Assembly: GCF_020164745.1 (NCBI RefSeq) | Contig: NZ_JAIUGV010000001.1 | Span: 186,001 to 250,000 of the forward strand | From: Mesorhizobium sp. ES1-4 | Lineage (GTDB): Bacteria; Pseudomonadota; Alphaproteobacteria; Rhizobiales; Rhizobiaceae | Reading direction: 5' to 3' | Length of the DNA: 64,000 bases | Part shown: positions 1 through 10,901 of the stretch, one piece after another | Position numbering within the stretch: the stretch's first letter is position 1 | Layout: each line of letters begins with the position of its first letter | Position numbers and translations under genes: made by a program | Notes under the pieces: model-generated | Database searches by the model: none | Seen by the model: only the letters and a program-made list of their open reading frames with translations | Told to the model about the DNA's origin: nothing

Positions 1-1
1 C

Positions 2-985
2 ATCCTGGCAACTGGTGCCCGACCGCGCGCGCTGCCCGGAATCGAGCCGGATGGCAAGCTGATCTGGACCTATTTCGAGGCCATGGTGCCGAAGGAGATG
101 CCGAAGTCGCTGCTGGTGATGGGCTCGGGCGCCATCGGCATCGAATTCGCCTCTTTCTATCGCACCATGGGCGTCGAGGTGACCGTGGTCGAGCTGCTTT
201 CGGCGGTGATGCCTGTCGAGGACGCCGAAGTCTCGAAGTTCGCGCAAAAGCAGTTCGAAAAGCAGGGCATGAAGATTATTCTCGAGGCCAAGGTGACCAA
301 GGTCGAGAAAGGAGCGAACTCGGTCACCGCGCATGTCGAGATGAAGGACGGCAAGGTCGAGAAGATCACCGCCGACCGGATGATTTCGGCAGTCGGTGTA
401 CAGGGCAATATCGAGAATCTCGGCCTTGAAGCGCTTGGCGTGAAGACCGATCGCGGCTGCGTCGTCATCGACGGCTACGGCAAGACCAACGTACCCGGCA
501 TCTACGCCATCGGCGATGTCGCCGGTCCCCCGATGCTTGCCCACAAGGCCGAGCATGAGGGCGTGGTGTGCGTCGAAAAGATCGCCGATTTTCCCGGTGT
601 TCACGCGACCGACAAGCTCAAAATTCCCGGCTGCACCTATTGCAACCCGCAGGTCGCCTCCGTTGGCTTGACGGAAGCCAGGGCCAAGGCCGAAGGCTGG
701 GATATTCGCGTCGGTCGCTTCCAGTTCGCCGCCAACGGCAAGGCGATCGCGCTTGGCGAGGACCAGGGTTTCGTCAAGACCATCTTCGACAAGAAGACCG
801 GTCAGCTGCTCGGCGCGCACATGGTCGGCGCCGAGGTCACCGAACTGATCCAGGGCTTTGTCGTGGCGATGAACCTGGAGACGACCGAGGAAGAGCTGAT
901 GCACACGATCTTCCCGCATCCGACGCTGTCGGAGATGATGAAGGAAAGCGTGCTCGACGCCTATGGTCGCGCCTTGAACGCATGA
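2..985 (+). CDS. lpdA: Dihydrolipoyl dehydrogenase (E3), 5'-truncated by window edge
   Basis: FAD- and NAD-dependent E3 subunit that reoxidises dihydrolipoamide of pyruvate/2-oxoacid dehydrogenase complexes in the cytosol. The reading frame is open from base 2 (ILATGARPRALPG, the end of the FAD domain), so only the C-terminal two thirds are present and the redox-active CxxxxC pair lies outside the window. Visible are the NAD-binding GSGAIGIEFASF segment, the second FAD contact YAIGDVAGPPMLAHKAEHEG, and the dimerisation domain ending with the catalytic HPTLSE motif. lipA follows about 0.5 kb downstream on the same strand, which fits a pyruvate dehydrogenase/lipoylation cluster. Identity is secure; the start is not in view. 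Confidence 0.95.
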   Translation: MLATGARPRALPGIEPDGKLIWTYFEAMVPKEMPKSLLVMGSGAIGIEFASFYRTMGVEVTVVELLSAVMPVEDAEVSKFAQKQFEKQGMKIILEAKVTKVEKGANSVTAHVEMKDGKVEKITADRMISAVGVQGNIENLGLEALGVKTDRGCVVIDGYGKTNVPGIYAIGDVAGPPMLAHKAEHEGVVCVEKIADFPGVHATDKLKIPGCTYCNPQVASVGLTEARAKAEGWDIRVGRFQFAANGKAIALGEDQGFVKTIFDKKTGQLLGAHMVGAEVTELIQGFVVAMNLETTEEELMHTIFPHPTLSEMMKESVLDAYGRALNA

Positions 986-1084
986 TAGATTCGCAGCGGG
1001 AGACTCAGCTTCGACAGTCGCGGGATCGCGACGGCGAGGCAGTTCGTTTCCGGAGAACTTTTTACTCGCGCAAGGAGAAGGCAT

Positions 1085-1342
1085 ATGCACTTGAATGGCG
1101 TGGGCTGGATCGCAGCCATCATCATCGGCGGCCTGGCAGGCTGGTTCGCCGAAATGGTCATGAAGAGCAACACCGGCATATTCATGAACATCGTCATGGG
1201 GATAGTTGGCGCGGTGGTGCTGAACGCCATCCTGCAGGCGCTTAATATCGGCGTGTTCGGAGTAGGCTGGATCGCCTATCTGATCACCGGTTTCATCGGT
1301 GCCTGCCTGCTTATCTGGGTCGGTCGCATGGTGCGCCGCTAG
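1085..1342 (+). CDS. GlsB/YeaQ/YmgE family small membrane protein
   Basis: An 85-residue, very hydrophobic protein with about three predicted membrane segments (near residues 5-22, 30-50 and 58-80) and glycine-rich GGLAGWFAE and GIVGAVVLN patches. These are characteristic of the transglycosylase-associated / GlsB-YeaQ family, an inner-membrane stress-induced family of unknown biochemical role. A purine-rich stretch (AAGGAGAAGG) lies just before the ATG and supports the start. It lies between lpdA and lipA on the same strand but has no obvious link to lipoate metabolism. Function beyond the family name is unknown. Confidence 0.85.
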   Translation: MHLNGVGWIAAIIIGGLAGWFAEMVMKSNTGIFMNIVMGIVGAVVLNAILQALNIGVFGVGWIAYLITGFIGACLLIWVGRMVRR

Positions 1343-1478
1343 TCGCTATCGTCCCGGCTATGCGAAAACGGTTGCAGTCGCATGCGCCGCTGCAGCCTTT
1401 TTCTTTGTGCTGAAAAGTCCTAGATGACGTGAAAGTGACGATCGCCGACGCGCGGTCGCAAGAAAGGCCAGGGTTCAG

Positions 1479-2444
1479 ATGGTCACTGTCCTCGACACGA
1501 TCGCCAACGCGCCGCGGCTGCGGCACCCCGAGAAGGCGCACAAGCCCGACCAGGAAGTGCTGCGCAAGCCGGACTGGATCCGCGTCAAGGCGCCGGTTTC
1601 GAAGGGCTATGCCGAGACACGCGAGATCGTCAAATCCCACAAGCTGGTGACCGTATGCGAAGAGGCCGGATGCCCCAACATCGGTGAGTGCTGGGAAAAG
1701 AAGCACGCTACTTTCATGATCATGGGCGAGATCTGCACCCGTGCATGCGCCTTCTGCAATGTCGCCACCGGCATACCGACCGCGCTCGACCTCGATGAGC
1801 CGGCCCGCGTCGCGCATGCCGTCAAGCAGATGGGCCTTACCCACGTCGTCATCACCTCGGTCGACCGCGACGATCTCGCCGATGGTGGTGCCCAGCACTT
1901 CGCCGACGTGATCCGGGCGATCCGGGCGGCAACGCCTCAGACGACGATAGAAATTCTGACGCCGGATTTCCTGCGCAAGGACGGCGCGTTGGAGATCGTC
2001 GTGGCGGCCAGGCCCGACGTCTTCAATCACAATCTCGAAACCGTGCCGTCGAACTATCTGAAGGTCCGGCCGGGCGCCCGCTATTTCCACTCGATCCGGC
2101 TGCTGCAGCGGGTCAAGGAACTCGATCCATCAATCTTCACCAAGTCCGGCATCATGGTGGGTCTGGGCGAGGAGCGAAACGAGATCCTTCAGCTGATGGA
2201 TGATTTGCGTTCGGCCAATGTCGACTTCATGACCATTGGCCAGTACCTGCAGCCGTCGAAGAAGCATCATCCGGTGATCCGCTTCGTCACCCCCGAGGAG
2301 TTCAAGTCCTTCGAGACGATCGGCAAGACCAAGGGTTTCCTGCTGGTGGCGTCGAGCCCGCTGACGCGCTCGTCGCATCACGCCGGCGACGACTTCGCCA
2401 GGCTGCGCGCCGCCCGCGAAGCGCAGTTCCAGAAATCGGTCTGA
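1479..2444 (+). CDS. lipA: Lipoyl synthase
   Basis: Radical-SAM enzyme inserting two sulfurs into octanoyl-lipoyl domains of E2 subunits and GcvH. The 321-residue protein has both expected iron-sulfur clusters: the auxiliary cluster cysteines C60, C65 and C71 ([12 protein letters not shown]) and the radical-SAM CxxxCxxC C86, C90 and C93 (CTRACAFC). The C-terminal RSSHHA motif supplies the serine ligand of the auxiliary cluster. Length matches bacterial LipA. It lies downstream of lpdA, whose partner complexes need lipoate. A palindromic repeat follows at once, then a RatA-type gene. Confidence 0.97.
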   Translation: MVTVLDTIANAPRLRHPEKAHKPDQEVLRKPDWIRVKAPVSKGYAETREIVKSHKLVTVCEEAGCPNIGECWEKKHATFMIMGEICTRACAFCNVATGIPTALDLDEPARVAHAVKQMGLTHVVITSVDRDDLADGGAQHFADVIRAIRAATPQTTIEILTPDFLRKDGALEIVVAARPDVFNHNLETVPSNYLKVRPGARYFHSIRLLQRVKELDPSIFTKSGIMVGLGEERNEILQLMDDLRSANVDFMTIGQYLQPSKKHHPVIRFVTPEEFKSFETIGKTKGFLLVASSPLTRSSHHAGDDFARLRAAREAQFQKSV

Positions 2445-2446
2445 TG

Positions 2447-2546
2447 GATGTCGCCCAAAAGTGGTCTCGGTTGGGAGAACGACATGCATGGAAATGAAGA
2501 AGCCAAAGCGCGTCGCATGAATCCATTGCGACGCGACGCGCTTTAG
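2447..2546 (+). repeat. RIME-like rhizobial palindromic intergenic repeat
   Basis: Between lipA and the next gene lies a hairpin-forming element. The perfect 12-bp arms are AAAGCGCGTCGC (2505-2516) and GCGACGCGCTTT (2533-2544). They are preceded by a segment with CCCAAAAGTGG and CGACATGCATGG, which I recognise as typical of dispersed repeats in Mesorhizobium/Rhizobium intergenic DNA. It has no coding capacity and could act as an mRNA-stabilising or terminator-like hairpin. Assignment to the RIME class is from memory of the sequence style. Confidence 0.65.
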
Positions 2547-2556
2547 AGCCGGGTTC

Positions 2557-3015
2557 ATGCCGAAATTCGAAGCCACCCGCCGCGTTGCCCACACGCCGCA
2601 GCAGATGTTCGCACTGGTCGCCGATATCGAGGCTTACCCGCAATTCCTGCCGCTTTGCGAAGCACTGACGGTACGCTCGCGCAAGGAGCGCGACGGGCGC
2701 ACCATCCTCGTTGCCGATATGAGCATCGGCTACAAGGCGATCCGCGAGACCTTCACGACGCAGGTGCTGCTGAAGCCCGACGAAAACGCCATCGATGTGA
2801 AGTATATCGACGGCCCCTTCAAATATCTGACCAATGTCTGGCGTTTCGAGCCAGACGGTGCTGGCTGTGCCGTACGCTTTTTCATCGACTACGAATTCAA
2901 GAGCCGCATCCTGGGTGCGCTGATGGGCACGATGTTCGACCGTGCCTTCCGTATGTTCGCCGAGGCTTTCGAAAAGCGCGCCGATGTCATCTATGGAACC
3001 GCGCCATCGGCCTGA
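2557..3015 (+). CDS. Coq10/RatA-type START-domain protein
   Basis: A 152-residue single-domain protein of the polyketide cyclase/START-like superfamily, Coq10/RatA branch. Typical features are RRVAHTPQQMFALVADIEAY at the N terminus, the central YIDGPFKYLTNVWRF strand pair and the C-terminal helix MFDRAFRMFAEAFEKRA. In mitochondria and alphaproteobacteria this family binds ubiquinone and supports respiratory electron transfer. The E. coli relative RatA was described as a ribosome-association toxin, so annotation often carries both names; the ubiquinone role is more likely here. Its 3' end overlaps the convergent CinA-like gene by 25 bp. Confidence 0.9.
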   Translation: MPKFEATRRVAHTPQQMFALVADIEAYPQFLPLCEALTVRSRKERDGRTILVADMSIGYKAIRETFTTQVLLKPDENAIDVKYIDGPFKYLTNVWRFEPDGAGCAVRFFIDYEFKSRILGALMGTMFDRAFRMFAEAFEKRADVIYGTAPSA

Positions 3016-3500
3016 TATCGACCGAGTGCATGCAGACCCAGTTCCAGCGCATGCCGGACGGTTTCGCGGCGGATGAAATCGCGACCCTGGTCGGCAAACA
3101 GCTTGTGTTCCGCCATCACGGCCTTGCCCTCCAGGCCGACGCCGAACCAGACCAGGCCGACCGGCTTTTCCACAGAACCGCCACCCGGGCCGGCAATGCC
3201 AGTGACCGCCAGCGTCAGCCCGGCGCGCGAACGGGCAAGCGCACCCTCTGCCATCTCGATGGCTGTCTCGCGGGAAACCGCGCCATGCGCGTCGAGCGTG
3301 GTGGCGCGGACGCCGAGCATGTCCATCTTGGCTTCATTGGAATAGGTGATGAAGCCGCGGTCGACCACGGCGGAAGAACCGGCAATGTCGGTCAATGCGG
3401 CGATGATCATGCCGCCGGTGCAGCTTTCCGCGGTCGCCAGCATGATGCCGCGCTCGCGGCAAGCTTCAAGCAGGGCGGCTGCCAGGTCGCCGTGGGTCAT
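2991..3500 (-). CDS. CinA family protein (nicotinamide-nucleotide amidohydrolase domain)
   Basis: A stand-alone CinA C-terminal domain of 169 residues. This domain deamidates nicotinamide mononucleotide (PncC activity) in pyridine-nucleotide recycling. Family motifs are [20 protein letters not shown] near residues 23-43, the [20 protein letters not shown] segment, and [11 protein letters not shown] before the C-terminal sheet. The N-terminal molybdopterin-like domain of long CinA proteins is absent, as is usual for proteobacterial YgaD/PncC types. Its ATG overlaps the stop of ispDF by 4 bp, so translation is probably coupled. It converges on, and overlaps by 25 bp, the upstream RatA-like gene. 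Confidence 0.93.
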   Translation of the reverse strand: MTHGDLAAALLEACRERGIMLATAESCTGGMIIAALTDIAGSSAVVDRGFITYSNEAKMDMLGVRATTLDAHGAVSRETAIEMAEGALARSRAGLTLAVTGIAGPGGGSVEKPVGLVWFGVGLEGKAVMAEHKLFADQGRDFIRRETVRHALELGLHALGRYQADGAVP

Positions 3501-4726
3501 TCGGGAACCTCGCCGGGAAACACCACACTGGCGGTGGCGATCGCCGCGATGCCTTCCTCGCGGCCGACGAAGCCGAGCTTCTCGTTGGTTGTCGCCTTGA
3601 TCGAGATGCGGTCGGGCGAAATGCCCAGCATCTGCGAAAGGACTGACGTCATCGCCTCACGATGCGGGCCGACACGCGGCGCTTCGCAGATCAGCGTGAT
3701 GTCGGCATTGGCGATGCGTCCGCCGCGCTCGCGCACCAGGCTTGCCGCATATTCGACGAAGATCCGCGACGCAACGCCCTTCCACCGCGGGTCCGACGGA
3801 GGAAAGTGCGTGCCGATGTCGCCGGCGCCGCAGGTCGCGAGCAGCGCGTCGGTCAGGGCGTGCAGGCCGACATCGGCGTCGGAATGGCCAGACAATTTCC
3901 TGTCATGAGGAATGGCGACGCCGCACAGGGTGACATGGTCGCCGGGCTCGAAGGCATGGACATCGTAACCGTTGCCGGTGCGGATGTCGGGGAAGTGTAC
4001 CCGCTCGCTGGAAAGCCGCTGGTGCGCCATGGTGATGTCCCGTGCCCATGTGAGTTTGACATTGTCCGGCGAGCCAGGAACGAGCTTTACCGGCATTTGC
4101 ATCCATTCAGCGATCGACGCGTCGTCGGTAAAGTCGGTTTTGCCCCTGTTGTAGGCTTCCTCATGCATCGTCATGATCGCGAGGAAGGGAAAGCCTTGCG
4201 GCGTTTGCGCCGCATGCAGCCCGCTCCTGGGGACTGTCTCGCCAACCGTGCCCGATACCGACTCGCGTTTCAGCGTGTCGGCAACGGGCAGGGCAGGAAG
4301 CGCACCTTCGCGCTCGCCGATGGCCGCGATGGTTCGGTCGATCAGGTCCGCGTCGACGAAAGGGCGAGCGGCGTCGTGGATGAGGACCTTGTCCGGCGCG
4401 TAGCTTCTTAGCGCCCGCAGTCCGAGCCGAACCGAATCCTGCCTGGTTGCGCCTCCGGCGATCGCCGTCACCCGATCGGCATCGTTGCCGACCGCTTGGT
4501 GAAAAAGCTCGCGGTCCTCGGCATGAATGGCAACGACGATCCGACCGATGAGCGGGTGCGCCAGGAATATATCGATGACACGAGCGATGATGGCCCGACC
4601 ACCAATTCGTTGATATTGCTTGGGCCCATCGGTCTGCCCGGCGCGTGCGCCGCGACCGGCCGCGACGATAACCACCGCGACTTTGCCACTCGGATCCGAA
4701 GCCTGATTTTCAGTTGCGCCAGTCAT
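3497..4726 (-). CDS. ispDF: Bifunctional IspD/IspF, MEP isoprenoid pathway
   Basis: Fused 2-C-methyl-D-erythritol 4-phosphate cytidylyltransferase and 2,4-cyclodiphosphate synthase, catalysing steps 3 and 5 of the non-mevalonate isoprenoid pathway. Of 409 residues, about 1-240 form IspD ([18 protein letters not shown] nucleotide-binding loop, [11 protein letters not shown]) and about 250-409 form IspF (GNGYDVHAF with the DxH metal ligands, [19 protein letters not shown], and [11 protein letters not shown]). The fusion is standard in alphaproteobacteria. Its stop overlaps the start of the cinA-like gene. It diverges from dusB with a gap of about 140 bp that probably holds both promoters. Confidence 0.96.
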   Translation of the reverse strand: MTGATENQASDPSGKVAVVIVAAGRGARAGQTDGPKQYQRIGGRAIIARVIDIFLAHPLIGRIVVAIHAEDRELFHQAVGNDADRVTAIAGGATRQDSVRLGLRALRSYAPDKVLIHDAARPFVDADLIDRTIAAIGEREGALPALPVADTLKRESVSGTVGETVPRSGLHAAQTPQGFPFLAIMTMHEEAYNRGKTDFTDDASIAEWMQMPVKLVPGSPDNVKLTWARDITMAHQRLSSERVHFPDIRTGNGYDVHAFEPGDHVTLCGVAIPHDRKLSGHSDADVGLHALTDALLATCGAGDIGTHFPPSDPRWKGVASRIFVEYAASLVRERGGRIANADITLICEAPRVGPHREAMTSVLSQMLGISPDRISIKATTNEKLGFVGREEGIAAIATASVVFPGEVPE

Positions 4727-4867
4727 GCAGTCCGGTCCTAGTCGCGGCCAAGGCCGAAGGCCAGCATTTTTCCCAATTGCGCCTTAATGTGGCGTCATTG
4801 CGCGTTGCACATTTCTCTCGATCTGGCTAGTGAATGTGCAACGAATGGACATGCTTGGTTTTTGTGC

Positions 4868-5896
4868 ATGGTTAACTTGATCAGATTGGCCGCGCCGCTC
4901 GATATCGGCGGCGTGATAATCCGCAACCGCGTCTTCCTCGCGCCGATGTCGGGGATCACGGACGAGGCCTTCAGGCAGCGCGCCCATGCGCATGGCGCAG
5001 GCCTGGTCGTCTCCGAAATGGTGGCCAGCGGCGAGCTCGCCAAGGGCAGGGCCGGCTGCGACCTGCGCATACGTCATTCCGGCCTGCCCGTCCACATGGT
5101 GCAGCTTGCCGGCCGTGAGGCTATCCACATGGCCGAAGGCGCACGGATTGCCGCCGGCGAGGGCGCCGACATCATCGACATCAACATGGGCTGTCCGGCC
5201 AAGAAGGTCACCGGTGGCTATGCCGGCTCGGCATTGATGCTGGACCTCGACCACGCGCTCTCGCTGATCGAAGCCGTGGTTGGCGCCGTCACGGTGCCGG
5301 TAACGGTCAAGATGCGGCTGGGTTGGGACGAGGCCGCACTTAACGCTCCCGTCCTGGCGCGCCGTGCCGAGCAGGCGGGCGTCAGGATGGTCACGGTCCA
5401 TGGCCGCACACGCTGCCAGTTCTACCAGGGCAAGGCGGATTGGCGTGCCATCGCTCGCGTCAAGGAAGCCGTATCCATCCCTGTCGTGGCCAATGGCGAT
5501 GTCTGGTCCCCGATCGAGGCGGCCGCCATTATCGAGCAATCCGGCGCCGATGCGGTCATGGTCGGCCGCGCCCACTATGGCGCGCCATGGGTCGCCGGTA
5601 GCATCGCTGCCGCGGCGGCGGGCGAAACGGCGACCAACGTGCCAGGGGATCCCGCGGCGCTGGCCGACTATATCGTCGCCCATTACGAGGACATGCTGGC
5701 GCTGTATGGCATCGAGAGCGGCTTGCGCCAGGCGCGCAAGCATCTGGGCTGGTATCTCGATCGACACGCCGGGGGCGTCGATGGCGAGACCAGAAAAGCG
5801 ATCATGACCATGGTCGAGCCGGCCCGTGTCATTGCCTTGCTGCGCGATGTGTTTTCGCGCGCTCCGCAAACCCTGACCATGCGGAGCGCCGCATGA
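4868..5896 (+). CDS. dusB: tRNA-dihydrouridine synthase B
   Basis: FMN-dependent enzyme reducing uridine to dihydrouridine in tRNA D-loops. The TIM-barrel protein shows [14 protein letters not shown] near the FMN site, [20 protein letters not shown] with the catalytic cysteine, VKMRLGW, and [16 protein letters not shown]. The frame is open 81 bp further upstream, but that extension is not family-like, so the ATG at 4868 ([15 protein letters not shown]) is preferred, giving 342 residues. It heads the conserved alphaproteobacterial order dusB-ntrB-ntrC and overlaps ntrB by 4 bp (ATGA), so it is probably in the same transcript. Confidence 0.95.
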   Translation: MVNLIRLAAPLDIGGVIIRNRVFLAPMSGITDEAFRQRAHAHGAGLVVSEMVASGELAKGRAGCDLRIRHSGLPVHMVQLAGREAIHMAEGARIAAGEGADIIDINMGCPAKKVTGGYAGSALMLDLDHALSLIEAVVGAVTVPVTVKMRLGWDEAALNAPVLARRAEQAGVRMVTVHGRTRCQFYQGKADWRAIARVKEAVSIPVVANGDVWSPIEAAAIIEQSGADAVMVGRAHYGAPWVAGSIAAAAAGETATNVPGDPAALADYIVAHYEDMLALYGIESGLRQARKHLGWYLDRHAGGVDGETRKAIMTMVEPARVIALLRDVFSRAPQTLTMRSAA

Positions 5897-7031
5897 CCGC
5901 CGCCGCCGGCCAGGGCACTGAAATAGCCGATGCCGCCCAGATCGTTCTGAATACGATCCGCCGCCCGGTGATCATGATCAGCGAGGAAGGCTTCATCATC
6001 TTCGCCAATGCCGATGCCGAGGACTTCTTCCGCTCCAGCGCGACCATGCTGGCGCGCAACACCCTGTCCAAGCTCATACCCTTCGGCAGCCCGTTGCTGA
6101 CGCTGGTAGACCAGGTGCGCGAGCGCCGCGCGCCGGTCAACGAGTACCGGGTCGACGTCTCGTCACCGCGCCTGGGCATCGAAAAGGTGGTCGATCTCTA
6201 TGTCGCGCCGGTGCCGGAGTTTCCGGGCTCCGTCGTGGTCATGTTCCAGGAGCGGTCGATGGCGGACAAGATCGACCGGCAGATGACGCATCGTGGCGCC
6301 GCGCGCTCGGTGACCGGCCTGGCGGCAATGCTGGCGCATGAGATCAAGAACCCGCTTTCCGGCATCAGGGGGGCGGCCCAGCTGCTCGAACTGTCCGCTT
6401 CCGATGAGGATCGCGCGCTGACTCGGCTGATCACCGACGAGACGGATCGCATCGTATCGCTGGTCGATCGTATGGAGGTGTTTTCCGACGAGCGGCCGAT
6501 CGATCGCTACCCCGTCAACATCCACGTCGTGCTCGATCATGTGAAAGCGATCGCAAAGAATGGTTTCGCGAAGAAAATCAAGATATTGGAGGATTACGAT
6601 CCATCATTGCCTCCAGTATTCGCCAATCGCGACCAGCTGATCCAGGTGTTCCTCAACCTGATCAAGAACGCCGCCGAGGCGATCGGCAGCGATCCCCACG
6701 GCGAGATCGTGCTTTCCACCGCCTTCCGGCCCGGCATTCGCGTTTCGGTTCCGGGCACGCAGGACCGCGTATCGCTGCCGCTGGAGTTCTGCGTGCGCGA
6801 CAATGGTTCCGGCGTCTCGGAAGATATCCTGCCGATCCTGTTCGATCCCTTCATCACCACCAAGCCGAACGGCTCGGGGCTGGGGCTGGCGCTGGTCGCC
6901 AAAATCGTCGGTGAACATGGCGGCATCATCGAATGCGATTCGACGCCGCGCGCGACGACGTTCCGGGTTCTGATGCCGGCCTGGAAGGAAACGGCGCTGG
7001 TCGGCGATCAAGACGGCGAAGGAGACCGCAA

Positions 7032-7035
<4 letters not shown>
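5893..7035 (+). CDS. ntrB: Nitrogen regulation sensor kinase NtrB
   Basis: Cytoplasmic histidine kinase/phosphatase that signals nitrogen status (through PII) to NtrC. The 380-residue protein has an N-terminal PAS domain (about 15-120), the phosphoacceptor helix [20 protein letters not shown] with H149, and a HATPase domain with N box [21 protein letters not shown] and [13 protein letters not shown]. There are no membrane segments, as expected. Start and stop codons overlap dusB and ntrC by 4 bp each, giving a tightly coupled dusB-ntrB-ntrC operon. Confidence 0.97.
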
Positions 7036-8492
<1,457 letters not shown>

Positions 8493-8518
8493 GTCCGGGC
8501 CAAGCACACGATCTTTTC

Positions 8519-8546
8519 GGGGGACCGACGGGAGAAAGAGTCCCCC
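8519..8546 (+). terminator. Possible terminator hairpin after ntrC
   Basis: A perfect 7-bp stem, GGGGGAC (8519-8525) with GTCCCCC (8540-8546), lies 27 bp after the ntrC stop and is followed by the T-rich TGTTGT. The 14-nt loop and the broken T run make it a weak intrinsic terminator at best. It may separate the ntrBC and ntrYX transcripts. Confidence 0.4.
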
Positions 8547-8576
8547 TGTTGTCACACTTGTTGCATAATCGCCACA

Positions 8577-10901
8577 ATGCGTTGCATAGATCGGACGCAA
8601 TCACTGGCTCTAAACGACGACATGGCTCCGCGGAAACCTCAACTCAACCAACCGCTCTTCAGCGGCGCGCGCGACGGACGTCGCCTGCTGGCACTGACGG
8701 GCGTGGTGGCGGTCGTCGGTGCCCTGGTCGTGGCGGCGATTTCGTTCGCCATCCTGGTCGGTGCGACACCGATCGCACCGGACGCCAAGGCGACCTGGGC
8801 GCTGATCGCTCTCAACGCCGCCTTCGTGCTCATTCTCATCGCGTTGGTTGGACGCGAGGTGCACCGCATCGTCATGGCGCGCCGGCATGGCAAGGCGGCG
8901 TCCCGGTTGCATGTGCGCATCGTTGCCATGTTCGCGCTGGTCGCCGCCATTCCCGCCATCATGGTGGCGATCATCGCCTCGATCACGCTCGATATCGGCC
9001 TTGATCGATGGTTCGAGATTCGCACCAAGACGATCGTCAATTCTTCGTTGTCGATCGCGGATGCCTATGTCCAGGAAAACGCCCGCAACCTGCAGGGCAC
9101 GACGCTGTCGATGGCCTACGATCTCGATGCGTCGCGAACGCTCTACGGCCTCGATCGCACCGGTTTTCTCGACCTCATGAACAAGGAAGCCGTGGGCCGC
9201 TCGCTGGCGCATGCCGCGCTGATCAAGCCCGACGGCTCCTTCGTCATGAGCGCCAAGACCGACGCCGATTTCGCCATGCCGGAACCACCGGAAGGAGCGG
9301 TTGCCACCGCCACCGACGGCAAGCCTGTGCTGATCGAGCCGCGCACGCGCAACATCATGGGCGCTATCGTCAAGTTGCGTGAGATCGAGGGCCTCTATCT
9401 CTACACCATCCGTCTTGTCGACCCCGAGGTGATCAAGGCGCGGCAGATCGTCAGGTCCAACACCGACGAGTATCGCAATCTCGAGGACAACAGGCGCACC
9501 TCGCAAGTGGCGTTTGCGCTGCCATATCTGTCGTTGACCCTGATCATCATCCTGTCGGCAATCTGGACCGGCATAGCCGTTGCCGACCGACTGGTGCGGC
9601 CAATCCGTCAACTGATCGGCGCGGCCGATGAGGTCGCGACCGGCAATCTCGATGTCGCGGTGCCGGTGCGGCCATCCGATGGCGATGTCGCCTCGCTTGG
9701 CGACACGTTCAACAAGATGCTGCTGGAGCTCAAATCACAGCGCAACGAGATCTTGTCGGCGAAGGACCTGATCGACGAGAGGCGGCGTTTTTCGGAAGCC
9801 GTGCTTGCCGGTGTCACCGCCGGCGTCATCGGCGTCGATCCTTACGGCATCATCACCATCGTCAACCGTTCCGCCGAATCGATGCTGGCCATTTCCGCCA
9901 GCGCGGCGCTCGGGCAGAACCTTTCCGCGATCCTGCCGCATGTCGGCCGCGTCTTCGAGATCGGCCGCAAGTCCGGCAAGCCCGTCTACCGCGAGCAGGT
10001 GACTTTCTATCGCGCCGGCGCCGAGCGGACCTTCAATGTGCAGGTCACCATCGAGGCCGGCGACGACGGCTCGGAGGAAAAATCCTATGTCGTGACGGTG
10101 GATGACATCACCGATCTGGTACAGGCCCAGCGTTCGTCCGCCTGGGCCGACGTGGCGCGGCGCATCGCCCACGAGATCAAGAACCCGCTGACGCCGATCC
10201 AGCTTTCCGCCGAGCGTATCAAGCGCCGCTATGGCAAGGTCATCACCGAAGATCGCGAAGTTTTCGACCAGTGTACCGACACGATCATCCGGCAGGTGGA
10301 GGACATTGGCCGTATGGTCGACGAGTTCTCGGCCTTCGCCCGCATGCCAAAGCCCGAGATGAAGGCCATCGACCTGCGCGAATCGCTGCGCGAGGCTTCG
10401 TTCCTGGTCGAAGTCAGCCGTGCCGACATCACCTTCGAGCGGATATTCGGCAACGAACCGCTCAAGGGCACTTTCGACAGCCGGTTGATGGCCCAGGCCT
10501 TCGGCAATGTGATCAAGAATGCCGCCGAGGCTATCGAGGGGCTGGAACAGAAGGACGGTTCGCACGGCATAATCCGGATTCAAGCCGGCCGCCAGAATGG
10601 CGCGATTCGCATCGACGTCATCGACAATGGCAAAGGCCTGCCGCGCGAGAATCGCCAACGGTTGCTGGAGCCTTATATGACCACACGTGAAAAGGGCACC
10701 GGGCTTGGCCTCGCTATCGTCAAGAAGATCGTGGAGGACCATGGGGGCCGGCTGGAGCTCAATGACGCGCCCACGGATTTCCATGGCGGGCGCGGCGCCA
10801 TGATCAGCATCATCCTGCCCTCCGCGACCGGCACACTGCCGCGCGGCGAAAATAGGGCGGACCACGAGAGAGAAACTGAAAAGGTCGGTAATGGCGTCTG
10901 A
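8577..10901 (+). CDS. ntrY: Nitrogen-related membrane sensor kinase NtrY
   Basis: Inner-membrane histidine kinase of the NtrYX system, linked in alphaproteobacteria to nitrogen, redox and envelope control. The 774-residue protein has three or four predicted membrane segments (near residues 40-60, 72-90, 105-135 and 310-335), an extracytoplasmic domain, HAMP (about 335-390), PAS (about 405-510), phosphoacceptor helix [20 protein letters not shown], and HATPase with [13 protein letters not shown] and GTGLGLAIVKKIVEDHGG. An ATG at 8622 (MAPRKPQLNQ) is an alternative start; neither has a clear ribosome-binding site, and a direct repeat crosses the longer start. It overlaps ntrX by 11 bp. Confidence 0.95.
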   Translation: MRCIDRTQSLALNDDMAPRKPQLNQPLFSGARDGRRLLALTGVVAVVGALVVAAISFAILVGATPIAPDAKATWALIALNAAFVLILIALVGREVHRIVMARRHGKAASRLHVRIVAMFALVAAIPAIMVAIIASITLDIGLDRWFEIRTKTIVNSSLSIADAYVQENARNLQGTTLSMAYDLDASRTLYGLDRTGFLDLMNKEAVGRSLAHAALIKPDGSFVMSAKTDADFAMPEPPEGAVATATDGKPVLIEPRTRNIMGAIVKLREIEGLYLYTIRLVDPEVIKARQIVRSNTDEYRNLEDNRRTSQVAFALPYLSLTLIIILSAIWTGIAVADRLVRPIRQLIGAADEVATGNLDVAVPVRPSDGDVASLGDTFNKMLLELKSQRNEILSAKDLIDERRRFSEAVLAGVTAGVIGVDPYGIITIVNRSAESMLAISASAALGQNLSAILPHVGRVFEIGRKSGKPVYREQVTFYRAGAERTFNVQVTIEAGDDGSEEKSYVVTVDDITDLVQAQRSSAWADVARRIAHEIKNPLTPIQLSAERIKRRYGKVITEDREVFDQCTDTIIRQVEDIGRMVDEFSAFARMPKPEMKAIDLRESLREASFLVEVSRADITFERIFGNEPLKGTFDSRLMAQAFGNVIKNAAEAIEGLEQKDGSHGIIRIQAGRQNGAIRIDVIDNGKGLPRENRQRLLEPYMTTREKGTGLGLAIVKKIVEDHGGRLELNDAPTDFHGGRGAMISIILPSATGTLPRGENRADHERETEKVGNGV

